From Lamellibrachia columna (taxonomy: Eukaryota > Annelida > Polychaeta > Sabellida > Siboglinidae): 64,000 nt of DNA. The position numbers and the translations under genes were made by a program. Shown piece by piece: positions 1 to 8,686 of the stretch (position 1 is the stretch's first letter; each line of letters opens with the position of its first letter). The stretch is taken from NCBI GenBank assembly GCA_963662155.1, contig OY759261.1, positions 38,052,796-38,116,795 of the forward strand. The letters are read 5' to 3'. The notes below the pieces were generated by a model. The model was given only the letters and a program-made list of their open reading frames with translations, was not told the DNA's origin and searched no databases.

Positions 1-540
1 GTAGAGTGACTCGAACCCTTGCTTCATGTCCACCACGGAATCCCCTTCTTTCACGAAGGTGTACACCTCTCCATCACCATCTAGCGGCACGTGACTTTCA
101 GGACTACGGATGGTCCTTGCGTCGAGACCTAGTATGACTCCCATAGAACCCTGGGTTGTGAATTCGGTACTCGGTGACATGCGTACGGATACTTTTTGAG
201 TGATGTCGCTGTAGCTTAATTTCACTCTTTGACGTACCGCGATACCCGCTAGCGAGCGGTTGATGGCTCGTATGAGTTTACGAGTTCCGTCGTAATATCC
301 CGTTGCTATGCCTCCAACAGAATGACCATCGCTAGAGCTTTCCGAGAGGAAGAACCAGGAATCCTTCTCTCTGACATTGTACCAATCGTGCGGGTACTGG
401 ATCTCCACCAACCCGCATTCCCATTCGCCGGACAGACTGATGCGTTGCGGTAAGGACGTGACGTAATGGGTCAACGTGTTGTTGGGATGCAGGTGCATCG
501 ACGCGTTGCTAGGCAACGCCAGGTAGAAATCAGCCGTCAT
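1..540 (-). CDS. Probable Maverick structural protein, N-terminal 180 residues (cut by window edge)
   Basis: An open frame starts at ATG 540-538 and stays open to position 1, so the gene continues outside the window. Near its N-terminus is the pattern LPSNAS...PNNTLTHYVTSLPQ, followed by SGEWECGLVEIQYP and W-rich stretches. I recognise this as the start of a protein that recurs in Maverick/adintovirus-like elements of invertebrates. A minor capsid or penton-like role is plausible from the company it keeps, but that is inference. Its start codon lies inside the end of the upstream 90-residue gene (11-nt overlap), which suggests one transcript. No signal peptide or membrane segment is seen. Confidence 0.7.
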   Translation of the reverse strand, partial: MTADFYLALPSNASMHLHPNNTLTHYVTSLPQRISLSGEWECGLVEIQYPHDWYNVREKDSWFFLSESSSDGHSVGGIATGYYDGTRKLIRAINRSLAGIAVRQRVKLSYSDITQKVSVRMSPSTEFTTQGSMGVILGLDARTIRSPESHVPLDGDGEVYTFVKEGDSVVDMKQGFESLY

Positions 541-802
541 CGCGTTTCACGGATGGATTGGGTAGCAGGTAGCCCAACGAACTACTCAACAGGGCCGTCC
601 AAAGATTAGAGTCGGTGTGACCGGTTGTCAGATTGTAGATGCTGACCGCGATGATCGTGTACAAGACGACGACCTGACACAAGAACACGATTTCCGTCTT
701 GGGACAATCGGTGCCGAAGAGGTGCCAACGCGATGCAACAACCTCGTTGTCGTTGTCGTCCGTAACGTCTATCCCTTCGTTGTCTTCTTCGACGATGGAC
801 AT
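530..802 (-). CDS. Small Maverick-associated membrane protein (90 aa)
   Basis: The protein has an acidic N-terminus (residues 1-20), then one strong membrane segment (about residues 36-58, EIVFLCQVVVLYTIIAVSIY) and a short conserved tail containing LWTALLSSSLGYLLPNP. The pairing of one transmembrane helix with an LW-ALLSS-GY-LPNP tail is a pattern I associate with Maverick/adintovirus-type elements; its function is not known to me. The ATG at 802-800 lies 30 nt after the integrase stop, and the end overlaps the next gene by 11 nt. The reading frame is intact. Confidence 0.75.
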   Translation of the reverse strand: MSIVEEDNEGIDVTDDNDNEVVASRWHLFGTDCPKTEIVFLCQVVVLYTIIAVSIYNLTTGHTDSNLWTALLSSSLGYLLPNPSVKRDDG

Positions 803-832
803 CGTTGGAATGAGGAGTCGACCGTCGCGTAA

Positions 833-1900
833 CTACTCTTTATACCGAACGAGCGCCTTGGCATCGATCCAGCTGTTGAACGAAGTGGGGTAGCCGTACC
901 ATTTGACTAACGCCTCCGTTCGTTTTCCCACCTTCCGTCGCTGCAGCACCGATTCCACGCGGTACAGTTTATCTTTCGAGACCAATACTTTCTGCAGTTC
1001 CGGTTCGTAGAAGGTTCCGTCCAGCACCTCACCGAGATCGTCAACCAAACGGTACACGGGTGGATCGGAGGCGTGAACTTCGCGTATCGTGAAGAGCTCC
1101 TCGCTCCAATTTGCCATGTACCCTTTCTCGAACCGCCGCTTCGCTTTGCTGATGCGCACGCGATCATCCACCTTGAACTTTGGTACACCCTTACCATCGT
1201 GACCGTACAAGCGCTGCCACACCTCCTCTTGATTCGCCGCGTTCACTTGCGAAGGGGCCATGCCTATGCTTCGATGATAGGTGTCGTTGTACGACTGCAC
1301 AAAATCCTGTAGCGCGTCGATGTACCGCACCGTCTGATATTTCGTAAAATATCGCCACATACGCGTCTTCAACGTTCTGTTGAACCTTTCGACGATACTC
1401 GCCTTGGTCTCCTCGTTATGAGTGGAAAAATGATGGACACCGTGCTCCTTCAACAAACGCCTCACGGATCTGTTGAGGAACTCCAAACCTTTGTCTGTTT
1501 GCAAGGTTGTAGGCGCAATGTTGACTAACAATCCTTTCAATGCCGTCACCAGAGACGACGCCGACTTGTTTTTCAGAGGAACGCACCAGGCCCGTTTTGA
1601 AAAGACGTCGATCAACGTCAACAGAAACACGTATCCGTCGTTGTCTTTTTTCAGTTTTGACAAGTCGACGAGATCGGCCTGCCACTGGTGGTTGCGTCCA
1701 CCCACGATGACACGTCGTCTCTTGAATCGAATTCTCACCGGTTTGTGTAAGGTGTACGCGTCTTGTTCCGACAACCATTGCTTGACGGCTTTCACTGGTG
1801 CGCGCGTGACACGTCTCAGTGCGTTGACCCCACCATAACTTCCGACGCGTTTCGGATCGAAGTAGACGCGTTTGAGTGATTCTTCGACTCGACGTCCCAT
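833..1900 (-). CDS. Retroviral-type DDE integrase with C-terminal chromodomain (Maverick INT)
   Basis: The integrase inserts the element into host DNA. Starting at ATG 1900 (MGRRVEES...) the protein has 355 residues; the frame extends upstream to 1978, but only from a TTG. The rve core shows the first Asp in WQADLVDLS (about residue 76), the second in LQTDKGLEF (about 136) and the catalytic Glu in NEETKASIVERFNRTLK (about 171), with normal DDE spacing. The last 45 residues, including YRVESVLQ and LVKWYGYPTSFNSW, form a chromodomain, which in integrases usually steers insertion to marked chromatin. The gene overlaps the small membrane ORF ahead of it and is followed 30 nt later by the 90-residue gene. 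No frameshifts are seen. Confidence 0.95.
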   Translation of the reverse strand: MGRRVEESLKRVYFDPKRVGSYGGVNALRRVTRAPVKAVKQWLSEQDAYTLHKPVRIRFKRRRVIVGGRNHQWQADLVDLSKLKKDNDGYVFLLTLIDVFSKRAWCVPLKNKSASSLVTALKGLLVNIAPTTLQTDKGLEFLNRSVRRLLKEHGVHHFSTHNEETKASIVERFNRTLKTRMWRYFTKYQTVRYIDALQDFVQSYNDTYHRSIGMAPSQVNAANQEEVWQRLYGHDGKGVPKFKVDDRVRISKAKRRFEKGYMANWSEELFTIREVHASDPPVYRLVDDLGEVLDGTFYEPELQKVLVSKDKLYRVESVLQRRKVGKRTEALVKWYGYPTSFNSWIDAKALVRYKE

Positions 1901-2016
1901 GGTTTGCACCACACGACTAGAGAAGACGAACTGAGGTAATATCTTGCGACGAGTGCGATAATGTATAGTAGGATACAAAACAGTACTCCCACGACGATAG
2001 GTCGATATCCTACCAT
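1816..2016 (-). CDS. Small membrane protein overlapping the integrase start (66 aa)
   Basis: The ATG at 2016-2014 overlaps the end of the preceding 52-residue frame by 7 nt. Residues 7-27 (IVVGVLFCILLYIIALVARYY) form a clear membrane helix; the rest is polar. The final 85 nt overlap the integrase gene in another frame. Its place in the chain of touching genes and its hydrophobic start favour a real gene, but the sequence is not one I recognise and it could be a chance ORF. Confidence 0.4.
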   Translation of the reverse strand: MVGYRPIVVGVLFCILLYIIALVARYYLSSSSLVVWCKPWDVESKNHSNASTSIRNASEVMVGSTH

Positions 2017-2168
2017 CGAAGTAGCGGCAAGACTTTTTTCGCGAGCGGGTAGTAGTCAGCGGTCATGTACAGCACCGAGACAAACACTCCTGTCAGTGGG
2101 TAGTAGTCGGCGGTCTTGTACAGTACTCCTAGGACTACCAAGCGATATGTGTCCACTACCGATACCAT
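2010..2168 (-). CDS. Small hydrophobic protein with an internal duplication (52 aa)
   Basis: Starting from ATG 2168-2166, 36 nt after the end of the 251-residue gene, this frame encodes 52 residues containing TADYYPL twice, each copy preceded by VLY plus one residue. The matching DNA shows a direct repeat (ggtagtagtc-ggtc-tgtacag). A longer frame reaches up to 2303 but only from a TTG and overlaps the 251-residue gene. The function is unknown. The overlap with the next ORF suggests it is part of the same transcript; chance cannot be excluded. Confidence 0.35.
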   Translation of the reverse strand: MVSVVDTYRLVVLGVLYKTADYYPLTGVFVSVLYMTADYYPLAKKVLPLLRW

Positions 2169-2203
2169 GGTTAACTGTTGAATCGTCGTAGCGCACAACT
2201 CTT

Positions 2204-2959
2204 TTAAAACGACTCCCAACCATCCAGTGACGGCAACCGACGATGAAGTTTTTTTCGAGGACTTTTGGACTGTTCCACTTGCCAACGACTGTAGGGGGTC
2301 CAACGCGGTAACGGACGATTTCTGGGTGTCACCGCCACCGGTGTTGCCGTTGCCGCCTGTCGTATGTAGCGTCTCCGTTCGACGTTACCGATCAATTCCA
2401 TGGGTAGGTTGATACGTTTGAGCTGCTGCGCGAAAGCTTGCCATCCTACAGGATCGCTCTTTCTTCTTTTTCGCAATACATCGTTCACGAGATCCACCAT
2501 GTTACTTCCAGGCACCGGCGTACCGTCGTGTAACAATTCGCCTCGATCGGTCCACGAGAGCTGGGTTTTGAGACGATCTATCAACTTCTTGACCTTAACC
2601 TTCATGGTCTTTGGAACGCTGTCCACGATGTCGGCCTCTACGGCAGAGGGAGCTGCTGTTGCTGGTGCTACTGCCGGCTTTTCCGGTGTCGCTGTTTCTG
2701 TCGTTGCATCATCGTTCACTACAACCACTCGTGTCGGCTGTTTGTCGCGTCGATCGGACAAGTGGTTGTATCGCTGTAACACCTGATTGTACAGTTTCAC
2801 TTTGTCCCCATCGTTTAGGTCTTTTTGATCGAGAATGGAGGTCATCTCAGCGTCGAGTCCTTGCATGACCTTACCAACCGTGTCTGTAGGCGGTGGTTGT
2901 GATCGAAGGGTCTCCAACAATCGCGGATCCACCAAGGCCATTTTTCGCGCGTGCTCCAT
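2204..2959 (-). CDS. Maverick-associated protein of unknown function (251 aa)
   Basis: The ATG at 2959 directly follows the stop of the preceding gene (TAG at 2962-2960); an in-frame ATG six codons on gives MALVDPRLLETL and may be the true start. Residues 10-75 look helical (LVDPRLLETL, GLDAEMTSIL, DKVKLYNQVLQRYNHL). A low-complexity Ala/Pro/Thr linker follows at about 80-108, then a basic part (VKVKKLIDRLKTQLSW) and a strongly basic, Pro/Arg-rich C-terminus after residue 200. The LVDPRLL...DEKVKLYNQ-LQRY type of N-terminus recurs in Maverick/adintovirus relatives. A virion or DNA-binding role would fit the charge, but this is inference. Confidence 0.7.
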   Translation of the reverse strand: MEHARKMALVDPRLLETLRSQPPPTDTVGKVMQGLDAEMTSILDQKDLNDGDKVKLYNQVLQRYNHLSDRRDKQPTRVVVVNDDATTETATPEKPAVAPATAAPSAVEADIVDSVPKTMKVKVKKLIDRLKTQLSWTDRGELLHDGTPVPGSNMVDLVNDVLRKRRKSDPVGWQAFAQQLKRINLPMELIGNVERRRYIRQAATATPVAVTPRNRPLPRWTPYSRWQVEQSKSPRKKLHRRLPSLDGWESF

Positions 2960-3304
2960 CTACGCGAGCACCTGTCTGAGCAAGGGAAGAATCACCGAAC
3001 CTGCCAACGGAGCTAGTAAAGCCGATAGGAAACCACCGGTCTGTTCTTGTAGGATGTGTCTCCTCCTCGCGATGGGCAACCGTCTCTTAGCCAACTCGCG
3101 CAGTTCTTTCCTGTATTTTTTCAACCGCCTTCTATGTGTCGGAGTCAACGGAACGTTCCCTTTCAAGATGTTGTAGGCACACTCGGCCAGAGCGCAAATG
3201 AGATCGGCGTCAGCGTTGGCGAGGATGGCTCTTCTCAATTTGTTGTTTTTGTATCTATTCAGTGCCTGTATACACAGGATGTGTCTTTTCACCAGTTCGG
3301 ACAT
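2960..3304 (-). CDS. Small basic Maverick protein with Gly-Gly and hydrophobic C-terminus (114 aa)
   Basis: The ATG at 3304 lies 36 nt after the ATPase stop. Residues 1-85 are helical and very rich in Arg/Lys, for example HRRRLKKYRKELRELAKRRL. A Gly-Gly then precedes a hydrophobic tail (GGFLSALLAPLAGSVILPLL). Proteins of this design recur in Maverick/adintovirus-like elements and recall small basic core or membrane-active proteins of adenovirus-like virions. The Gly-Gly could be a maturation cleavage site, but the residues before it do not fit the adenain consensus well. The function is inferred, not shown. Confidence 0.7.
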   Translation of the reverse strand: MSELVKRHILCIQALNRYKNNKLRRAILANADADLICALAECAYNILKGNVPLTPTHRRRLKKYRKELRELAKRRLPIARRRHILQEQTGGFLSALLAPLAGSVILPLLRQVLA

Positions 3305-3340
3305 CGTGCGAATGAAGACTCGAACCAGCGCTCAGCGTTT

Positions 3341-3967
3341 TTATACCTTCGGTAAGTAGACGTACTGGACGGGGTCGTCCGGAAAAATGGTCGTACGTAA
3401 GCGTAGATCTTCGGGCGTGTCCTGTTTCAGATCGATCAACAGGTAGCCATATGGTACCGCCGTTGCATCTTTGAAAGCTTCTTGCACGAATTTGACACGA
3501 CCCGGATACATTTGTCGTGCCAAGTGCGTTATCTGCGACGTGTCACGGGGATTCTTGAACACCACCATGTATTGAGCGTTCAGGCTGATGGTGCGACTTT
3601 CCTTGTTTTTAGGAAACAGGTTCTGCACGAGATAGAGGACGGATGTGTTACTGTGATGACTCTTTTTGGTGAACAAGGTCGTGACCCGACCGTCCGTTTC
3701 AGCCATCAGATCATCTATGACGACGAGGTTCCTCGTCTTGGGATCGAACAATGACGCATTCGGTAAGCCTTCCTCGAACTGCAAGTTGGGCATGCTCATC
3801 GACGCGTAAGCCGATTGCCATTCTCCGTAACACCACGTCATTTTCCCGGGAGGAGGGTTCATCGTCATTGATGCATGAAGTAGCAGACGCGTCACGAAGG
3901 TGCTCTTACCACACCCCGTCGGTCCGGCGACGACGCACGTGAATGGATGCTTCCATCGCGCGTCCAT
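3341..3967 (-). CDS. Packaging-type P-loop ATPase (Maverick ATPase)
   Basis: This is a P-loop ATPase of the FtsK/HerA-like A32 type, thought to drive DNA into virion-like capsids. From ATG 3967 (MDARWKHP) it has 208 residues; the two codons before it begin with GTG. Walker A is GPTGCGKST (residues 15-23 from this start), and Walker B is NLVVIDDLM (about 80-88). After it come TKKSHHSNTSVLYLVQNLFP and a conserved NAQYMVVFKNPRD segment that fits the sensor region. It follows the polymerase by 38 nt. Length and motifs fit the family, and no lesions are seen. Confidence 0.93.
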   Translation of the reverse strand: MDARWKHPFTCVVAGPTGCGKSTFVTRLLLHASMTMNPPPGKMTWCYGEWQSAYASMSMPNLQFEEGLPNASLFDPKTRNLVVIDDLMAETDGRVTTLFTKKSHHSNTSVLYLVQNLFPKNKESRTISLNAQYMVVFKNPRDTSQITHLARQMYPGRVKFVQEAFKDATAVPYGYLLIDLKQDTPEDLRLRTTIFPDDPVQYVYLPKV

Positions 3968-4005
3968 GGTCACTTATGAATGTCTTCCGTAGCGCGTCAT
4001 CTTTT

Positions 4006-7000
4006 CTACACGTTCACCGGACCCGTGCTCACCCCGTCTTCGAGCACCACGCGTTTTGCATAGAAGTAGGTGAGGGCGGCTCGTTCCTGCACATACGTCA
4101 ACACGGACGAGTGGTTCACTCGGAACCCGCGATTCTTTCCGCTACCGCTCCTTCTATTGGTGAGTACCTCGAGGAACGCGTCTTTGTCGATCTCGTTGTG
4201 ACGTTTGCTCAGACCTTTCGTGCTATACTTGTCGGTGGGTCCGAAGCAATAGTATGTTTTGCTGCACAACCCCACGAACCCGTCGCCAGACCACTCCACC
4301 TTGAACAGACCGGGTGTCCTCTTGTCATATTCTTTGCGCGCAACACAGCATGATGCAGAGCCGATCCAAGGATGACCGGCGAGTCGACAGCGCACGTACT
4401 CGGATTCGTGGTCGACGCAACATTCGGATGGGAGCCATTGGGATCGGTGTCGGAAGTAATGCTCTCGAAGTTCCGGAGTTACGATATCGTCGACGGACTC
4501 ACCGGCCAAGGCCAAATAGGCGCTATCCGTATCTGTCTCGCAGTACTGGAACAAAGGTCGTTCCAGGTACCTGTCGATAAAGTCGTAGTAGAACTGCAGC
4601 ATGCGCATTTTGGCATACTGTAGAACGAAAAATCCCACGTGTATAGGCAAGGCATACGTCACTGTTCTCTTGCTCATCTCGATCTCATACGCGTTGTCGA
4701 CGACGACATCGAGTTGACGGAATCGACGATCGTTGATCATGCGCGACGCTTCAACCTCCGTGCAGTATTTCACGTCGCGATGTCGGTCTACGTTGGTGAT
4801 GGTCTTCCCGTACCCCGAATTCCCCAGGAGTTTCATGGTGTCCGCGATGATGGCCTTGTGGGGGTGGACGTCTCCCTCGCGTCGGGCCGTAGATACCGCG
4901 TCACCGAATCGACGGAAGCACGGGTTGGGTTCGTACTCGATGACCTGATAAACGCGCGTCACCTCGAGTCCGTGGTCCAGGTACCACCTCAGGAGCGGCG
5001 TGGCGAACAGCATCTTATCGCCGCGGAAACTACCAACGAGCATGCGCCTCGGACGCGTCATGATATCGTGATCTTCGGCGTATCGACGCATGAATGGTCC
5101 GAGATCGTCGCGGGTCATGTTGACGTTCTTGAACACGGGCTGCATCTCGGCGAAGTGCGCGCGCAATTCTTCCGGTACGCGAACGTCGCACTCAATCATA
5201 CCGAACAGAGTACCGGTGCGCACATCGGTCAAGATCTGCTGTTGCGTCATCTTCCATTTCGTGTGTCGTCGACGAGGAAACGCTGCGTCTAGACATCTTT
5301 TCACGGCCGCATCTTTTCTGATGTTTTTCCACTGACATTCCCACAACTCGACAACCTTGACGAAGTGACGTAAGTATGCAGTGTTCTTTCGGGTCTCGGT
5401 GAGAAGTTGGGTCATTGGTTTCCCATTAACGGCGTTCGTTTCTAGAGCCAAGCACGGGCAGCCATGAAAGTAACATCCTTGGTACTGATACGCCGTCTTC
5501 GTTGTGCTGCACCATCCGTCCACCGGAAGTTTACCTATCCTCTTCTCCCGACCGTTGACCTGATGCCGGATAGAGTGTCCCGTCCGTTCGGACTCCCACG
5601 TCAACCATTCCGCGGCCATCTGCCCGTGCAGCTGCGCCGATTCGGGTCGGAACTCGTTCTCTTCGCGTCGACGCTTGTACCATCCCGTCGGCATGTCTTG
5701 CATCAGAGACCACAGGTATAGAGCGTTGGCATCGTAACCGACGATCGATCCACACATTCGAGCGGTCTCCCCGTACTCGGTCTGACGTATCTTGGTGACC
5801 CCTTTCTCGTGGTATCTTTGAAAGACTATAGATGGACCATCCACAATACCGTCTTTCACGAGTTGATGAAGATCTTTATTCTTCTCGTTGAAGATCGTAA
5901 AGTATGTCTTCTCCGGTAGGTCGTTGAACAGGTAGAGCAAGGTCAGTCCGGGTACGCTGATCCCTTGCTTGAACATGTCGATGCCACGTTGCTCATAGAA
6001 GGCGAACTGCCTGTGAATGGCTTGCAAAAAAGGCACTACGTCTCTGTTGTTGTACCAAACGAGAAAGTCTCGTAAAGTCGTCATGTCATTATCGCGCCAC
6101 GCCTTCTCGCAACTAGCGTAATCCTCGTCGGAAATACCTTCGTTCTTAAGTCGACTGTAGAAGGCTTCTTTCGGTGGAAGCATTGTGTCGTCGAGCTTCT
6201 CCAAACAGTCCATGTACTCGTACGGGAAATTACCTTTCGTGACCTCGCATCCGTACGCTTTCAGATACTTGTCGTAGCTGAAACCCGGGGCAATGTAATT
6301 GGTCATGTCCAGGAATTTCAGCTGATCCGTCGACAGGCACATGAACGTGTTGTTTCGTTTGATGACGAAAAAGGATGCGATACCTTCTTGATCTTCTTGT
6401 TTTGAGTCGGTACTTTCTTCCGATTTTTCCCTCGGACCAAAACCTTCTGCGCATTCTTCCGTTGTTTCGGTGATGAAGTGGGGAATCAGAAACTTTTTTA
6501 TGGCGTTGAGATCGTACTTCCCCGAATTGAACCCGATCACGGGTAATTGATGAAGCCACCCGTATAGTTGTCCCATCAGCGTTTTGTACGGATTGGTGGG
6601 TGGTCGCGACTCCTTATCGTTGGCGTCATCTGCCCCAGGTGATCGTGCGGCTTGCTCCCGTTCGTCCCAGTCCGTCTGTGCTTCCGTGAGTTGTTCCAAC
6701 ACATCCTCATAAGAATCTTTTAGATCTTTGTACGCTGCATCGCTCATTGCTCGTAGGATGTTCATCATGTCGGCCACCAACTTGTCAGGATTTCCATCTG
6801 TGACGAGACATTGCACTTCTTCGTGTCCGGGCACGTTCGACGCCACGCTGACGCTCAACGGGACGTGACGTGCTACCCAGTGGACCTTGTCACTGTCCGA
6901 CGGAAGTTGCGCGGTATCGAAATAACACTCGAAGTCAAAAGTGGCACGGTACGGATAATAGCGCAACGATTCGGAGACTCGAATGTTCTCATCGTCCAGA

Positions 7001-8505
7001 CGTTCGAATATCGATGGGGTGGAGTGGTAGACACCTCCCGGATAAACTCGTCGTACGCCACCCGCACACGTACGTTCGTGTTTGTGCAGTGTATATGCAT
7101 CTTTCCATAGACAGTCGCCACACTTTCGACACCGATACGAGTGACAGTACATGCGCTCGTCTTGGATATAGGAAAAGTGTGTCTCGTGCAAGTTGACGTT
7201 CAACGTGTTGTCATAGTGACACAACGATCGTCTGACGAGTTCGGCAGTCGTCTTTCCATCTTTGTCCGACTTGACAAGCTTGTACACGCACACGTTCAAT
7301 TTGAACATGGTTTCTACGCGATAGAGGTCATCGAGTGTGACCCCTGTAAAGTCTTGCATGGGTACCCCTTCATCGCGATCGTACATCTCGTACAACGTCT
7401 TCACTGCCGGTTCCAACCGATATCTGTCACCTCCTCGATGCAGGGCCAGACAGCGGAAGAGACACAGGTTGTCGGTGTACCTTTTGGAATGGTTGGGTTC
7501 CCTTTCCAGACCGATGACAGCTTTGTTGTTCTTCACATAAGCGGGAAGGGTCAAGCCCACACAACCAATGGGATGATCGATGATACGATTGACGAAGAAG
7601 GTGGCATTTGTCACGAGTTCGCACACCCATGCCGAATCCGGTCTTTGAGCGATGGCCCACTGCAAGACGTCGGTTTCTCGAATTCGTTCCAGAAACTCGT
7701 CAAAGTCACTGCGGTTTGTGATGAGACTGGGTTCGTCCAGGTATCGTCCGCAACAGTTACAAGACGCGTGATAATACCTGTATCGTCCCGTGTCCTTGTT
7801 CCTCAGAATGAACCCGTAACTGAGATTAATTTTGAATGCAGTGGTCTGCTCCTGGAACATTCTATTCAAAGGCTCCTCTAGAGCGGTCGTGTCTAGAGTG
7901 GTCAATCTGTAATTGAACCTGGTCTGAACAGGTCCTCTCGCTATGCGTGTTCTAATGGTAGACCAGTGCTCCCGAACGACGTCTAACAAGTCCGCCGACA
8001 GAGCGTCTGGGAAGGGAAGTCGATCGGGTGGTTCGATGGGATCTTCGACGAATGGGGGGAGGGTAATAGTACTTTCCCATCTCGACCGCTTCGGTAAAGG
8101 TGGTTCGACGTCGTCACCACACGCGGTTCGAGCGTGTCTGTTCAGATCATAACGGTCACCATAAGAACGCCCGCATCTCTCGCATGTGTAGGTCTTCTTT
8201 TGTTTATTGCACGCGTGTCTGTTCAGGTGAGCGCGTGAACTGAAAGAACGCCCGCATCTTTCGCATGTGTATGTCTTCTTTTCTTTATTGCATGCAGTTC
8301 TCGCGTGTCGCAGCAGACTGTCTCGTCTCCCGAACGATCGACCGCATGTCTCGCAAGCGTGTGTCTTGGTGCGATCACTAGATGACGATGCCGTCGAGTT
8401 TGAGGGTTGATCAACAGATGACGTTCCGTGACTCTCCACGTGACGTCGTAGAAGCGCATAATCTTCGAACGTCTCACCGCAGTGGCGGCAGACGTGTACT
8501 CGCAT
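4006..8505 (-). CDS. Protein-primed family B DNA polymerase with N-terminal C2H2 zinc fingers (Maverick PolB)
   Basis: The polymerase copies the element by protein priming. The intact 1499-residue frame starts at ATG 8505. Four C2H2-type fingers occupy residues 5-130 (for example CRHCGETF, CERCGRSF) and a further Cys-rich finger lies near 459-480. A D-x-x-C-x-F-R segment (DNLCLFRCLALHRG, 345-358) recalls OTU-type Cys proteases but is unproven. The 3'-5' exonuclease has Exo I at FDFECYF (523-529), Exo II at GFNSGKYDLN (658-667) and Exo III at YNNRDV (818-823). Polymerase motif A is GYDANALYLW (923-932), motif B KLLGNSGYGK (1225-1234) and motif C DTDSAY (1325-1330). A Cys/His cluster GCYFHGCPC (1010-1018) lies between A and B. 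The gene is first in the block; the ATPase follows after 38 nt. Confidence 0.97.
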   Translation of the reverse strand: MRVHVCRHCGETFEDYALLRRHVESHGTSSVDQPSNSTASSSSDRTKTHACETCGRSFGRRDSLLRHARTACNKEKKTYTCERCGRSFSSRAHLNRHACNKQKKTYTCERCGRSYGDRYDLNRHARTACGDDVEPPLPKRSRWESTITLPPFVEDPIEPPDRLPFPDALSADLLDVVREHWSTIRTRIARGPVQTRFNYRLTTLDTTALEEPLNRMFQEQTTAFKINLSYGFILRNKDTGRYRYYHASCNCCGRYLDEPSLITNRSDFDEFLERIRETDVLQWAIAQRPDSAWVCELVTNATFFVNRIIDHPIGCVGLTLPAYVKNNKAVIGLEREPNHSKRYTDNLCLFRCLALHRGGDRYRLEPAVKTLYEMYDRDEGVPMQDFTGVTLDDLYRVETMFKLNVCVYKLVKSDKDGKTTAELVRRSLCHYDNTLNVNLHETHFSYIQDERMYCHSYRCRKCGDCLWKDAYTLHKHERTCAGGVRRVYPGGVYHSTPSIFERLDDENIRVSESLRYYPYRATFDFECYFDTAQLPSDSDKVHWVARHVPLSVSVASNVPGHEEVQCLVTDGNPDKLVADMMNILRAMSDAAYKDLKDSYEDVLEQLTEAQTDWDEREQAARSPGADDANDKESRPPTNPYKTLMGQLYGWLHQLPVIGFNSGKYDLNAIKKFLIPHFITETTEECAEGFGPREKSEESTDSKQEDQEGIASFFVIKRNNTFMCLSTDQLKFLDMTNYIAPGFSYDKYLKAYGCEVTKGNFPYEYMDCLEKLDDTMLPPKEAFYSRLKNEGISDEDYASCEKAWRDNDMTTLRDFLVWYNNRDVVPFLQAIHRQFAFYEQRGIDMFKQGISVPGLTLLYLFNDLPEKTYFTIFNEKNKDLHQLVKDGIVDGPSIVFQRYHEKGVTKIRQTEYGETARMCGSIVGYDANALYLWSLMQDMPTGWYKRRREENEFRPESAQLHGQMAAEWLTWESERTGHSIRHQVNGREKRIGKLPVDGWCSTTKTAYQYQGCYFHGCPCLALETNAVNGKPMTQLLTETRKNTAYLRHFVKVVELWECQWKNIRKDAAVKRCLDAAFPRRRHTKWKMTQQQILTDVRTGTLFGMIECDVRVPEELRAHFAEMQPVFKNVNMTRDDLGPFMRRYAEDHDIMTRPRRMLVGSFRGDKMLFATPLLRWYLDHGLEVTRVYQVIEYEPNPCFRRFGDAVSTARREGDVHPHKAIIADTMKLLGNSGYGKTITNVDRHRDVKYCTEVEASRMINDRRFRQLDVVVDNAYEIEMSKRTVTYALPIHVGFFVLQYAKMRMLQFYYDFIDRYLERPLFQYCETDTDSAYLALAGESVDDIVTPELREHYFRHRSQWLPSECCVDHESEYVRCRLAGHPWIGSASCCVARKEYDKRTPGLFKVEWSGDGFVGLCSKTYYCFGPTDKYSTKGLSKRHNEIDKDAFLEVLTNRRSGSGKNRGFRVNHSSVLTYVQERAALTYFYAKRVVLEDGVSTGPVNV

Positions 8506-8686
8506 GGTGTCAGCGTCTACAACTGAAAATACACCATCCTAAATACACCTATATGTTGTGCGAGGTGGTGTGGTGGTGGTGTGTTTATGAGCAATATTTG
8601 GTAGGAAAAACGCGTTAATTCGCAAGGAATACAATGTAAGTGTCGACGGTAGCGTTTACACACTAGAGGTGCCACTGCAATAATGA

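Larger units (their letters stand above)
1..8505 (-). mobile_element. Maverick/Polinton-type (adintovirus-like) element, partial
   Basis: Nine minus-strand genes sit nearly end to end: polymerase B, ATPase, two conserved unassigned proteins, two small hydrophobic proteins, a DDE integrase with chromodomain, a small membrane protein and the start of a probable structural gene. The set PolB plus retroviral-type integrase plus packaging-type ATPase defines Mavericks/Polintons, large self-synthesising DNA elements that also carry virus-like capsid genes. Gaps are about 36 nt or less, and several genes overlap or abut, as in a viral genome. The block is GC-richer than the flanking AT-rich DNA. The capsid and protease genes expected in a full element would lie left of the window. 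No terminal inverted repeat was recognised to the right of the polymerase. The visible genes have no internal stops, so this copy looks young. Confidence 0.93.

Noticed and set aside
1901..1978. N-terminal extension of the integrase
   Set aside because: The upstream start is a TTG; the first ATG at 1900 gives a normal integrase length.
2010..2303. 97-codon version of the small hydrophobic Maverick ORF
   Set aside because: It would need a TTG start and overlap 100 nt of the 251-residue gene; the shorter ATG form is preferred.
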